The translations under genes were made by a program, and so were the position numbers. Below are positions 1-10,429 of a stretch of 64,000 bases of DNA, piece by piece (positions within the stretch are counted from its first letter, which is position 1; the number at the start of each line of letters is the position of its first letter). The notes under the pieces were generated by a model that did no database searches, was not told the DNA's origin, and saw nothing but the letters and a program-made list of their open reading frames with translations. The stretch comes from Hydractinia symbiolongicarpus (Eukaryota; Cnidaria; Hydrozoa; Anthoathecata; Hydractiniidae): positions 31,597,501 through 31,661,500 of the forward strand of contig NC_079881.1 in NCBI RefSeq assembly GCF_029227915.1, read 5' to 3'.

Positions 1-64
1 GCGATAACGGCTAGGATTGGTCCCACAGTAAAAAAAGACTCATTAATCTAAATTTTTAAAAGAA

Positions 65-79
65 GCGCTACCACAGCGC
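65..79. other. Short inverted repeat GCGCT-ACCAC-AGCGC, present in most monomers
   Basis: GCGCT (65-69) is the exact reverse complement of AGCGC (75-79), with a 5-nt spacer ACCAC. The same 15 bases recur at the same place in most monomers, for example at 438-452. In one variant class the left arm becomes GCGAT (for example near 1555), and in a few copies GAGCT (near 2299) or GCACT. In those the left arm changes while the right arm AGCGC stays, so pairing is broken rather than compensated. A hairpin or protein-binding role is inference only. Confidence 0.7.
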
Positions 80-293
80 CCAGTGTAATCGCTGAGTTCC
101 GGCAATCATGTCAAATTAAGAAGAATGTTATTTCCTGGAGTCCAATTTTCTCATTTATCACATTTATCAGGTCACAGTCCAAAGTTAGTTTAGTTAAATC
201 CCACAGTCAATCTTTTCACTGCTAAAAACGATGCAACCTAGTAATATCAGATAAATATCGCTAAATACATGTTGGTGCGAATATGTGACCCAA

Positions 294-311
294 CCGTTGT
301 AACTCAAACGG
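294..311. other. Second short inverted repeat CCGTT-(8 nt)-AACGG
   Basis: CCGTT (294-298) and AACGG (307-311) are reverse complements around GTAACTCA. The element recurs in most monomers. In the class with GTGTCCAATCG or GTGATCCAATCG the left arm becomes TCGTT, which shortens the stem. The right arm is part of the strongly kept stretch CTCAAACGGACTGACACC. Function is unknown. Confidence 0.6.
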
Positions 312-3300
312 AGTGACACCGCTACAAAGTCAATGAAATGTAGTTTTTGAAACTATCCCTATTTCTTCAGCGCGCGATAACGGATAGGATTGGTCCCACA
401 GTAAAGAATGACTTATTTATCTAAATTTTTAAATGAAGCGCTACCACAGCGCCCAGTATAATCGCTGAGTTCCGGCAATCACGTCAAATTAAGAAGAATG
501 TTACTTCTTGGAGTCCAATTGTCTCATTTATCATATTTATCAGGTCGCAGTCCAAAGTTAGTTCAATTACGTCCTACAGTCAATCGCTTCATTGTTAAAA
601 GCGATGCAACCTAGTAATATCAGAAAAATATCGCTATATACATGTTGGTACGAATAGGTGATCCAATCGTTGTAACTCAAACGGACTGACACCGTTAGAA
701 AGTCAAACAAATGTAGTTTTTTAAACTGTCGCTATTTCTTCCGCGCGCGATAACGGCTAGGATTGGTCCCGCAGTAAAAAATGACTTATTAATCTAAATT
801 TTTTAATGAAACGCTACCACAGCGCCCAGTGTAATGGCTGAGTTCCGGCAATCATGTCAAATTAAGAAGAATGTTATTTCTTGGAGTCCAATTGTCTCAT
901 TTATCATATTTATCAGGTCGCAGTCCAAAGTTAGTTCAATTAAGTCCTACAGTCAATCGTTTCATTGTTAAAAGCGATGCAACCTAGTAATATCAGAAAA
1001 ATATCGCTAAATGCATGTTGGTACGAATAGGTGACACAACCGTTGAAACTCAAACGGACTGACACCGTTAGAAACTCAGTGAAATGTAGTATTTGAAACT
1101 GTCTTTATAACTTCAGCGCGAGCTAACTGCTAGGATTGGTCCCACAGAAAGAAATGACTCATTAATCTAAATTTTTAAAAGAAGCGCTACCAGAGCGCCC
1201 AGTGTAATCGCTGAGTTCCGGCAATCATGTCAAATTAAGAAGAATGTTATTTCTTGGAGTCCAATTGTCTCACTTTCACCTTTTTCAGGTCACAGTTCAT
1301 AATCAGTTCAATTAAGTCCTACAGTCAACCGTTTCATTGTTAAAAGCGATGCAACCTAGTAATATCAGAAAAATATCGCTAAGTACATGTTGGTACGAAT
1401 ATGTGACCCAACCGTTATAACTCAAACTGACTGACACCGTTAGAAAGTCAATGAAATGCAGTTTTTGAAACTGTCGCTATTTCTTCAGCGCGCGGTAACG
1501 TCTAGGATTGGTCCGACAGTAAAATTTGACTTATTTATCTAAATTTTTAAATGAAGCGATACCACAGCGCCCAGTATAATCGCTGAGTTCCGGCAATCAC
1601 GTCAAATTAAGAAGAATGTTAATTCTTGGAGTCCAATTGTCTCATTTATCATATTTATCAGGTCGCAGTCCAAAGTTAGTTCAATTAAGTCGTACAGTCA
1701 ATCGTTTCAGTGTTAAAAGCGATGCAACCTAGTAATATCAGAAAAATATCGCTATATACATGTTGGTACGAATAGGTGTCCAATCGTTGTAACTCAAACG
1801 GACTGACACCGTTAGAAAGTCAATGAAATGTAGTTTTTAAAGATGTCGCTATTTCTTCAGCACGCGATAACGGCTAGGATTGGTCCCACAGTAAAAAAAG
1901 ACTCATTAATCTAAATTTTTAAAAGAAGCGCTACCACAGCGCCAAGTGTAATCGCTGAGTTCCGGGAATCATGTCAAATTAAGAAGAATGTTATTTCCTG
2001 GAGTCCAATTTTCTCATTTATCACATTTATCAGGTCACAGTCCAAAGTTAGTTTAGTTAAATCCCACAGTCAATCTTTTCACTGTTAAAAACGATGCAAC
2101 CTAGTAATATCAGATAAATATCGCTAAATACATGTTGGTACGAATATGTGACCCAACCGTTGTAACTCAAACGGACTGACACCGCTACAAAGTCAATGAA
2201 ATGTAGTTTTTGAAACTATCGCTATTTCTTCAGCGCGCGATAACGGATAGGATTGGTCCCACAGTAAAGAATGACTTATTTATCTAAATTTTTAAATGAA
2301 GAGCTACCACAGCGCCCAGTATAATCGCTGAGTTCCGGCAATCACGTCAAATTAAGAAGAATGTTACTTCTTGGAGTCCAATTGTCTCATTTATCATATT
2401 TATCTGGTCGCAGTCCAAAGTTAGTTCAATTAAGTCCTACAGTCAATCGTTTCATTGTTAAAAGCGATGCAACCTAGTAATATCAGAAACATATCGCTTT
2501 ATACATGTTAGTACGAATAGGTGTCCAATCGTTGTAACTCAAACGGACTGACACCGTTAGAAAGTCAATGAAATGTAGTTTTTGAAACTGTCGCTATTTC
2601 TTCAGCACGCGATAACGGCTAGGATTGGTCCCACAGTAAAAAATGACTTATTAATCTGAATTTTTAAATGAAGCGCTACCACAGCGCCCACTGAAATCGT
2701 TGATTTCCGGCAATCATGTCAAATTAAGAAGAATGTTATTTCTTGGAGTCCAATTGTCTCACTTTCACTTTTATCAGATCACAGTCCATAATTAGTTCAA
2801 TTAAGTCCTACAGTCAACCGTTTCATTGTTAAAAGCGATGCAACCTAGTAATATCAGAAAAATATCGCTAAGTACATGTTGGTACAAATATATGACCCAA
2901 CCGTTATAACTCAAACGGACTGACACCGTTAGAAAGTCAATGAAATGCAGTTTTTGAAACTGTCGCTATTTCTTCAGCGCGCAGTAACGCCTAGGATTGG
3001 TCCGACAGTAAAAATTGACTTATTTATCTAAATTTTTAAATGAAGCGATACCACAGCGCCCAGTATAATCGCTGAGTTCCGGCAATCACGTCAAGATAAG
3101 AAGAATGTTAATTCTTGGAGTCCAATTGTCTCATTTATCATATTTATCAGGTCGCAGTCCAAAGTTAGTTCAATTAAGTCCTACAGTCAATCGTTTCATT
3201 GCTAAAAGCGATGCAACCTAGTAACATCAGAAAAATATCGCTATATACATGTTGGTACGAATAGGTGTCCAATCGTTGTAACTCAAACGGACTGACACTT

Positions 3301-5588
3301 TTAGAAAGTCAATGAAATGTAGTTTTTGAAGATGTCGCTATTTCTTCAGCACGCGATAACGGCTAGGATTGGTCCTACAGTAAAAAAAGACTCATTAATC
3401 TAAATTTTTAAAAGAAGCGCTACCACAGCGCCCAGTGTAATCGCTGAGTTCCGGCAAGCATGTCAAATTAAGAAGAATGTTATTTCCTGGAGTCCAATTT
3501 TCTCATTTATCACATTTATCAGGTCACAGTCCAAAGTTAGTTTAGTTAAATCCAACAGTCAATCTTTTCACCGTTAAAAACGATGCAACCTAGTAATATC
3601 AGATAAATATCGCTAAATACATGTTGGTACGAATATGTGACCCAACCGTTGTAACTCAAACGGACTGACACCGCTACAAAGTCAATGAAATGCAGTTTTT
3701 GAAACTGTCGCTATTTCTTCAGCGCGCGGTAACGCCTAGGATTGGTCCGACAGTAAAAATTGACTTATTTATCTAAATTTTTAAATGAAGCGATACCACA
3801 GCGCCCAGTATAATCGCTGAGTTCCGGCAATCACGTCAAATTAAGAAGAATGTTAATTCTTAGAGTCCAATTGTCTCATTTATCATAATTATCAGGTCGC
3901 AGTCCAAAGTTAGTTCAATTAAGTCCTACAGTCAATCGTTTCATTGTTAAAAGCGATGCAACCTAGTAATATCAGAAAAATATCGCTAAATACATGTTGG
4001 TACGAATAGGTGATCCAATCGTTGAAACTCAAACGGACTGACACCGTTAGAAAGTCAAAGAAATGTAGTTTTTTAAACTGTCGCTATTTCTTCCGCCCGC
4101 GATAACGGCTAAGATTGGTCCCGCAGTAAAAAATGACTTATTAATCTAAATTTTTTAATGAAGCGCTACCACAGCGCCCAGTGTAATGGCTGAGTTCCGG
4201 CAATCATGTCAAATTAAGAAGAATGTTATTTCTTGGAGTCTAATTGTCTCATTTATCATATTTATCAGGTCGCAGTCCAAAGTTAGTTCAATTAAGTCCT
4301 ACAGTCAATCGTTTCATTGTTAAAAGCGATGCAACCTAGTAATATCAGAAAAATATCGCTAAGTACATGTTGGTACGAATATGTGACCCAACCGTTATAA
4401 CTCAAACGGACTGACACCGTTAGAAAGTCAATGAAATGCAGTTTTTGAAACTGTCGCTATTTCTTCAGCGCGCGGTAACGCCTAGGATTGGTCCGACAGT
4501 AAAAATTGACTTATTTATCTAAATTTTTAAATGAAGCGATACCACAGCGCCCAGTATAATCGCTGAGTTCCGGCAATCACGTCAAGATAAGAAGAATGTT
4601 AATTCTTGGAGTCCAATTGTCTCATTTATCATATTTATCAGGTCGCAGTCCAAAGTTAGTTCAATTAAGTCCTACAGTCAATCGTTTCATTGCTAAAAGC
4701 GATGCAACCTAGTAATATCAGAAAAATATCGCTATATACATGTTGGTACGAATAGGTGTCCAATCGTTGTAACTCAAACGGACTGACACCTTTAGAAAGT
4801 CAATGAAATGTAGTTTTTGAAGATGTGGCTATTTCTTCAGCACGCGATAACGGCTAGTATTGGTCCCACAGTAAAAAAAGACTCATTAATCTAAATTTTT
4901 AAAAGAAGCGCTACCACAGCGCCCAGTGTAATCGCTGAGTTCCGGCAATCATGTCAAATTAAGAAGAATGTTATTTCCTGGAGTCCAATTTTCTCATTTA
5001 TCACATTTATCAGGTCACAGTCCAAAGTTAGTTTAGTTAAATCCCACAGTCAATCTTTTCACCGTTAAAAACGATGCAACCTAGTAATATCAGATAAATA
5101 TCGCTAAATACATGTTGGTACGAATATGTGACCCAACCGTTGTAACTCAAACGGACTGACACCGCTACAAAGTCAATGAAATGCAGTTTTTGAAACTGTC
5201 GCTATTTCTTCAGCGCGCGGTAACGCCTAGGATTGGTCCGACAGTAAAAATTGACTTATTTGTCTAAATTTTTAAATGAAGCGATACCACAGCGCCCAGT
5301 ATAATCGCTGAGTTCCGGCAATCACGTCAAGATAAGAAGAATGTTAATTCTTGGAGTCCAATTGTCTCATTTATCATATTTATCAGGTCGCAGTCCAAAG
5401 TTAGTTCAATTAAGTCCTACAGTCAATCGTTTCATTGTTAAAAGCGATGCAACCTAGTAATATCAGAAAAATATCGCTATATACATGTTGGTACGATTAG
5501 GTGTCCAATCGTTGTAACTCAAACGGACTGACACCGTTAGAAAGTCAATGAAATGTAGTTTTTGAAGATGTCGCTATTTCTTCAGCAC

Positions 5589-8195
5589 GCGATAACGGCT
5601 AGGATTGGTCCCACAGTAAAAAAAGACTCATTAATCTAAATTTTTAAAAGAAACGCTACCACAGCGCCCAGTGTAATCGCTGAGTTCCGGCAATCATGTC
5701 AAATTAAGAAGAATGTTATTTCCTGGAGTCCAATTTTCTCATTTATCACATTTATCAGGTCACAGTCCAAAGTTAGTTTAGTTAAATCCCACAGTCAATC
5801 TTTTCACTGCTAAAAACGATGCAACCTAGTAATATCAGATAAATATCGCTAAATACATGTTGGTGCGAATATGTGACCCAACCGTTGTAACTCAAACGGA
5901 GTGACACCGCTACAAAGTCAATGAAATGTAGTTTTTGAAACTATCCCTATTTCTTCAGCGCGCGATAACGGATAGGATTGGTCCCACAGTAAAGAATGAC
6001 TTATTTATCTAAATTTTTAAATGAAGCGCTACCACAGCGCCCACTATAATCGCTGAGTTCCGGCAATCACGTCAAATTAAGAAGAATGTTACTTCTTGGA
6101 GTCCAATTGTCTCATTTATCATATTTATCAGGTCGCAGTCCAAAGTTAGTTCAATTACGTCCTACAGTCAATCGTTTCATTGTTAAAAGCGATGCAACCT
6201 AGTAATATCAGAAAAATATCGCTATATACATGTTGGTACGAATAGGTGATCCAATCGTTGTAACTCAAACGGACTGACACCGTTAGAAAGTCAAACAAAT
6301 GTAGTATTTGAAACTGTCTTTATAACTTCAGCGCGCGATAACGGCTAGGATTGGTCCCGCAGTAAAAAATGACTTATTAATCTAAATTTTTTAATGAAAC
6401 GCTACCACAGCACCCAGTGTAATGGCTGAGTTCCGGCAATCATGTCAAATTAAGAAGAATGTTATTTCTTGGAGTCCAATTGTCTCACTTTCACCTTTAT
6501 CAGGTCACAGTTCATAATCAGTTCAATTAAGTCCTACAGTCAACCGTTTCATTGTTAAAAGCGATGCAACCTAGTAATATCAGAAAAATATCGCTAAGTA
6601 CATGTTGGTACGAATATGTGACCCAACCGTTATAACTCAAACGGACTGACACCGTTAGAAAGTCAATGAAATGCAGTTTTTGAAACTGTCGCTATTTCTT
6701 CAGCGCGCGGTAACGCCTAGGATTGGTCCGACAGTAAAATTTGACTTATTTATCTAAATTTTTAAATGAAGCGATACCACAGCGCCCAGTATAATCGCTG
6801 AGTTCCGGCAATCACGTCAAATCAAGAAGAATGTTAATTCTTGGAGTCCAATTGTCTCATTTATCATATTTATCAGGTCGCAGTCCAAAGTTAGTTCAAT
6901 TAAGTCCTACAGTCAATCGTTTCATTGTTAAAAGCGATGCAACCTAGTAATATCAGAAAAATATCGCTATATACATGTTGGTACGAATAGGTGTCCAATC
7001 GTTGTAACTCAAACAGACTGACACCGTTAGAAAGTCAATGAAATGTAGTTTTTGAAGATGTCGCTATTTCTTCAGCACGCGATAACGGCTAGGATTGGTC
7101 CCACAGTAAAAAAAGACTCATTAATCTAAATTTTTAAAAGAAGCGCTACCACAGCGCCCAGTGTAATCGCTGAGTTCCGGGAATCATGTCAAATTACGAA
7201 GAATGTTATTTCCTGGAGTCCAATTTTCTCATTTATCACATTTATCAGGTCACAGTCCAAAGTTAGTTTAGTTAAATCCCACAGTCAATCTTTTCACTGT
7301 TAAAAACGATGCAACCTAGTAATATCAGATAAATATCGCTAAATACATGTTGGTACGAATATGTGACCCAACCGTTGTAACTCAAACGGACTGACACCGC
7401 TACAAAGTCAATGAAATGTAGTTTTTGAAACTATCGCTATTTCTTCAGCGCGCGATAACGGATAGGATTGGTCCCACAGTAAAGAATGACTTATTTATCT
7501 AAATTTTTAAATGAAGAGCTACCACAGCGCCCAGTATAATCGCTGAGTTCCAGCAATCACGTCAAATTAAGAAGAATGTTACTTCTTGGAGTCCAATTGT
7601 CTCATTTATCATATTTATCTGGTCGCAGTTCAAAGTTAGTTCAATTAAGTCCTACAGTCAATCGTTTCATTGTTAAAGGCGATGCAACCTAGTAATATCA
7701 GAAAAATATCGCTAAATACATGTTGGTACGAATAGGTGATCCAATCGTTGTAACTCAAACGGACTGACACCGTTAGAGAGTCAAAGAAATGTAGTTTTTT
7801 AAACTGTCGCTATTTCTTCCGCGCGCGATAACGGCTAGGATTGGTCCCGCAGTAAAAAATGACTTATTAATCTAAATTTTTTAATGAAGCGCTACCACAG
7901 CGCCCAGTGTAATGGCTGAGTTCCGGCAATCATGTCAAATTAAGAAGAATGTTATTTCTTGGAGTCCAATTGTCTCATTTATCATATTTATCAGGTTGCA
8001 GCCAATGTTAGTTCAATTAAGTCCTACAGTCAATCGTTTCATTGTTAAAAGCGATGCAACCTAGTAATATCAGAAACATATCGCTTTATACATGTTAGTA
8101 CGAATAGGTGTCCAATCGTTGTAACTTAAACGGACTGACACCGTTAGAAAGTCAATGAAATGTAGTTTTTGAAACTGTCGCTATTTCTTCAGCAC
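5589..8195. repeat. Seven-monomer block in unit A, paralogue of 1-2608 and 25708-28687
   Basis: Copies start at 5589, 5962, 6335, 6707, 7079, 7452 and 7824, then the AATCTGAATTTTT monomer at 8196. The block shares GTTGGTGCGAAT, CGGAGTGACACC, GTCAAACAAATG, TTCCGGGAATC and GAAGAGCTACC with the other two blocks. The unit B version has eight monomers. The difference lies at 6301-6500, where this copy is a mosaic. Unlike 1-2608, it keeps the monomer with GTTAGAGAGTC (7773) and CAGGTTGCAGCC (near 7992), so the two seven-monomer blocks each lack a different monomer. Confidence 0.82.
6301..6500. repeat. Mosaic monomer boundary with repeated template switches
   Basis: Up to GTCAAACAAATGTAG (ending about 6304) the sequence follows the monomer matching 26081. 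It then continues with TATTTGAAACTGTCTTTATAAC, the tail found at the end of the following monomer in the other blocks (near 26791 and 1090). Next comes the head of that same following monomer (GCGATAACGG with TCCCGCAG, GAAACGCTACC, GTAATGGCTGAG). Near 6480 it switches to the body of the next one (CTCACTTTCACCTTTATC, CAGTTCATAATC). One monomer is missing relative to 1-1491 and 25708-27197. The order cannot come from one simple crossover between registers and suggests conversion tracts. Confidence 0.75.
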
Positions 8196-8567
8196 GCGAT
8201 AACGGCTAGGATTGGTCCCACAGTAAAAAATGACTTATTAATCTGAATTTTTAAATGAAGCGCTACCACAGCGCCCAGTGAAATCGCTGATTTCCGGCAA
8301 TCATGTCAAATTAAGAAGAATGTTATTTCTTGGAGTCCAATTGTCTCACTTTCACCTTTATCAGATCACAGTCCATAATTAGTTCAATTAAGTCCTACAG
8401 TCAACCGTTTCATTGTTAAAAGCGATGCAACCTAGTAATATCAGAAAAATATCGCTAAGTACATGTTGGTACGAATATGTGACCCAACCGTTATAACTCA
8501 AACGGACTGACACCGTTAGAAAGTCAATGAAATGCAGTTTTTGAAACTGTCGCTATTTCTTCAGCGC

Positions 8568-8940
8568 GCGGTAACGCCTAGGATTGGTCCGACAGTAAAA
8601 AAAGACTCATTAATCTAAATTTTTAAAAGAAGCGCTACCACAGCGCCCAGTGTAATCGCTGAGTTCCGGCAATCATGTCAAATTAAGAAGAATGTTATTT
8701 CCTGGAGTCCAATTTTCTCATTTATCACATTTATCAGGTCACAGTCCAAAGTTAGTTTAGTTAAATCCCACAGTCAATCTTTTCACCGTTAAAAACGATG
8801 CAACCTAGTAATATCAGATAAATATCGCTAAATACATGTTGGTACGAATATGTGACCCAACCGTTGTAACTCAAACGGACTGACACCGCTACAAAGTCAA
8901 TGAAATGCAGTTTTTGAAACTGTCGCTATTTCTTCAGCGC
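8568..8940. repeat. Hybrid monomer marking a one-monomer loss in unit A
   Basis: The head GCGGTAACGCC with GGTCCGACAG belongs to the variant normally followed by TAAAAATTGAC. Here it runs straight into TAAAAAAAGACTCATTAATC, the body of the next variant. At the matching place in unit B (29061-29804) both monomers are present as separate copies. The A-to-B offset rises from 20492 at 8196 to 20864 at 8941, exactly one monomer. The switch lies in the shared stretch between the GGTCCGACAG head and the run of A. Confidence 0.8.
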
Positions 8941-10429
8941 GCGGTAACGCCTAGGATTGGTCCGACAGTAAAAATTGACTTATTTATCTAAATTTTTAAA
9001 TGAAGCGATACCACAGCGCCCAGTATAATCGCTGAGTTCCGGCAATTACGTCAAGATAAGAAGAATGTTAATTCTTGGAGTCCAATTGTCTCATTTATCA
9101 TATTTATCAGGTCGCAGTCCAAAGTTAGTTCAATTAAGTCCTACTGTCAATCGTTTCATTGCTAAAAGCGATGCAACCTAGTAATATCAGAAAAATATCG
9201 CTATATACATGTTGGTACGAATAGGTGTCCAATCGTTGTAACTCAAACGGACTGACACTGTTAGAAAGTCAATGAAATGTAGTTTTTGAAGATGTCGCTA
9301 TTTCTTCAGCGCGCGATAACGGATAGGATTGGTCCCACAGTAAAGAATGACTTATTTATCTAAATTTTTAAATGAAGCGCTACCACAGCGCCCAGTATAA
9401 TCGCTGAGTTCCGGCAATCACGTCAAATTAAGAAGAATGTTAATTCTTAGAGTCCAATTGTCTCATTTATCATATTTATCAGGTCGCAGTCCAAAGTTAG
9501 TTCAATTAAGTCCTACAGTCAATCGTTTCATTGTTAAAAGCGATGCAACCTAGTAATATCAGAAAAATATCGCTAAATACATGTTGGTACGAATAGGTGA
9601 TCCAATCGTTGAAACTCAAACGGACTGACACCGTTAGAAAGTCAAAGAAATGTAGTTTTTAAACTGTCGCTATTTCTTCCGCCCGCGATAACGGCTAAGA
9701 TTGGTCCCGCAGTAAAAAATGACTTATTAATCTAAATTTTTTAATGAAGCGCTACCACAGCGCCCAGTGTAATGGCTGAGTTCCGGCAATCATGTCAATT
9801 TAAGAAGAATGTTATTGCTTGGAGTCTAATTGTCTCATTTATCATATTTATCAGGTCGCAGTCCAAAGTTAGTTCAATTAAGTCCTACAGTCAATCGTTT
9901 CATTGTTAAAAGCGATGCAACCTAGTAATATCAGAAAAATATCGCTAAGTACATGTTGGTACGAATATGTGACCCAACCGTTATAACTCAAACGGACTGA
10001 CACCGTTAGAAAGTCAATGAAATGCAGTTTTTGAAACTGTCGCTATTTCTTCAGCGCGCGGTAACGCCTAGGATTGGTCCGACAGTAAAAATTGACTTAT
10101 TTATCTAAATTTTTAAATGAAGCGATACCACAGCGCCCAGTATAATCGCTGAGTTCTGGCAATCACGTCAAGATAAGAAGAATGTTAATTCTTGGAGTCC
10201 AATTGTCTCATTGATCATATTTATCAGGTCGCAGTCCAAAGTTAGTTCAATTAAGTCCTAAAGTCAATCGTTTCATTGCTAAAAGCGATGCAACCTAGTA
10301 ATATCAGAAAAATATAGCTATATACATGTTGGTACGAATAGGTGTCCAATCGTTGTAACTCAAACGGACTGACACCTTTAGAAAGTCAATGAAATGTAGT
10401 TTTTGAAGATGTCGCTATTACTTCAGCAC

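Larger units (their letters stand above)
1..373. repeat. Reference monomer, first copy in the window (373 bp)
   Basis: This copy serves as a landmark map, using an arbitrary start. A head with GCGATAACGG and TCCCACAGT occupies 1-29. A small inverted repeat lies at 65-79, GAGTTCCGG follows, and AATGTTATTTC begins at 124. A length- and sequence-variable stretch runs from about 145 to 185. A second TCCCACAGT starts at 199, the well-kept box GCGATGCAACCTAGTAATAT begins near 230, and a second inverted repeat lies at 294-311. AATGTAGTTTTTGAAA starts at 337, and the tail ends TTCTTCAGCGC. Copies differ in length mainly at the tract between TACGAAT and the CCGTT region (GTGACCCAACC, GTGATCCAATC or GTGTCCAATC), which explains most 372 versus 373 bp differences. 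Confidence 0.9.
1..3127. repeat. Left flank of the 20-kb duplication; seven monomers related to 5589 and 25708 onward
   Basis: Rare variants identify this stretch as a paralogue of 5589-8195 and 25708-28687. They include GTTGGTGCGAAT with CGGAGTGACACC (near 270-320), GTCAAACAAATG (near 700), GTGACACAACCGTTG (near 1031), the odd head GCGAGCTAACTGC (1117 onward), TTCCGGGAATC (near 1963) and GAAGAGCTACC (near 2299). Copies at 1, 374, 747, 1120, 1492, 1864 and 2237 precede a monomer with AATCTGAATTTTT (2609), then 2981. Relative to 25708-28687 this block lacks one monomer. The copy at 2237 has the head of one neighbour and, from about 2440 on, the body of the next (GAAACATATCGC, CATGTTAGTACG), so the loss went through a hybrid copy. 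Confidence 0.8.

Noticed and set aside
294-311. CENP-B box
   Set aside because: No stretch in the main variants fits NTTCGNNNNANNCGGGN on either strand. The TTCGG stretches lack the required A and the CGGG.
6335-6706. Sequencing error as the cause of the mosaic monomer
   Set aside because: The mosaic consists of long stretches each matching real variants elsewhere with correct spacing, which random base errors would not give. A chimeric assembly join remains possible and is testable with reads.
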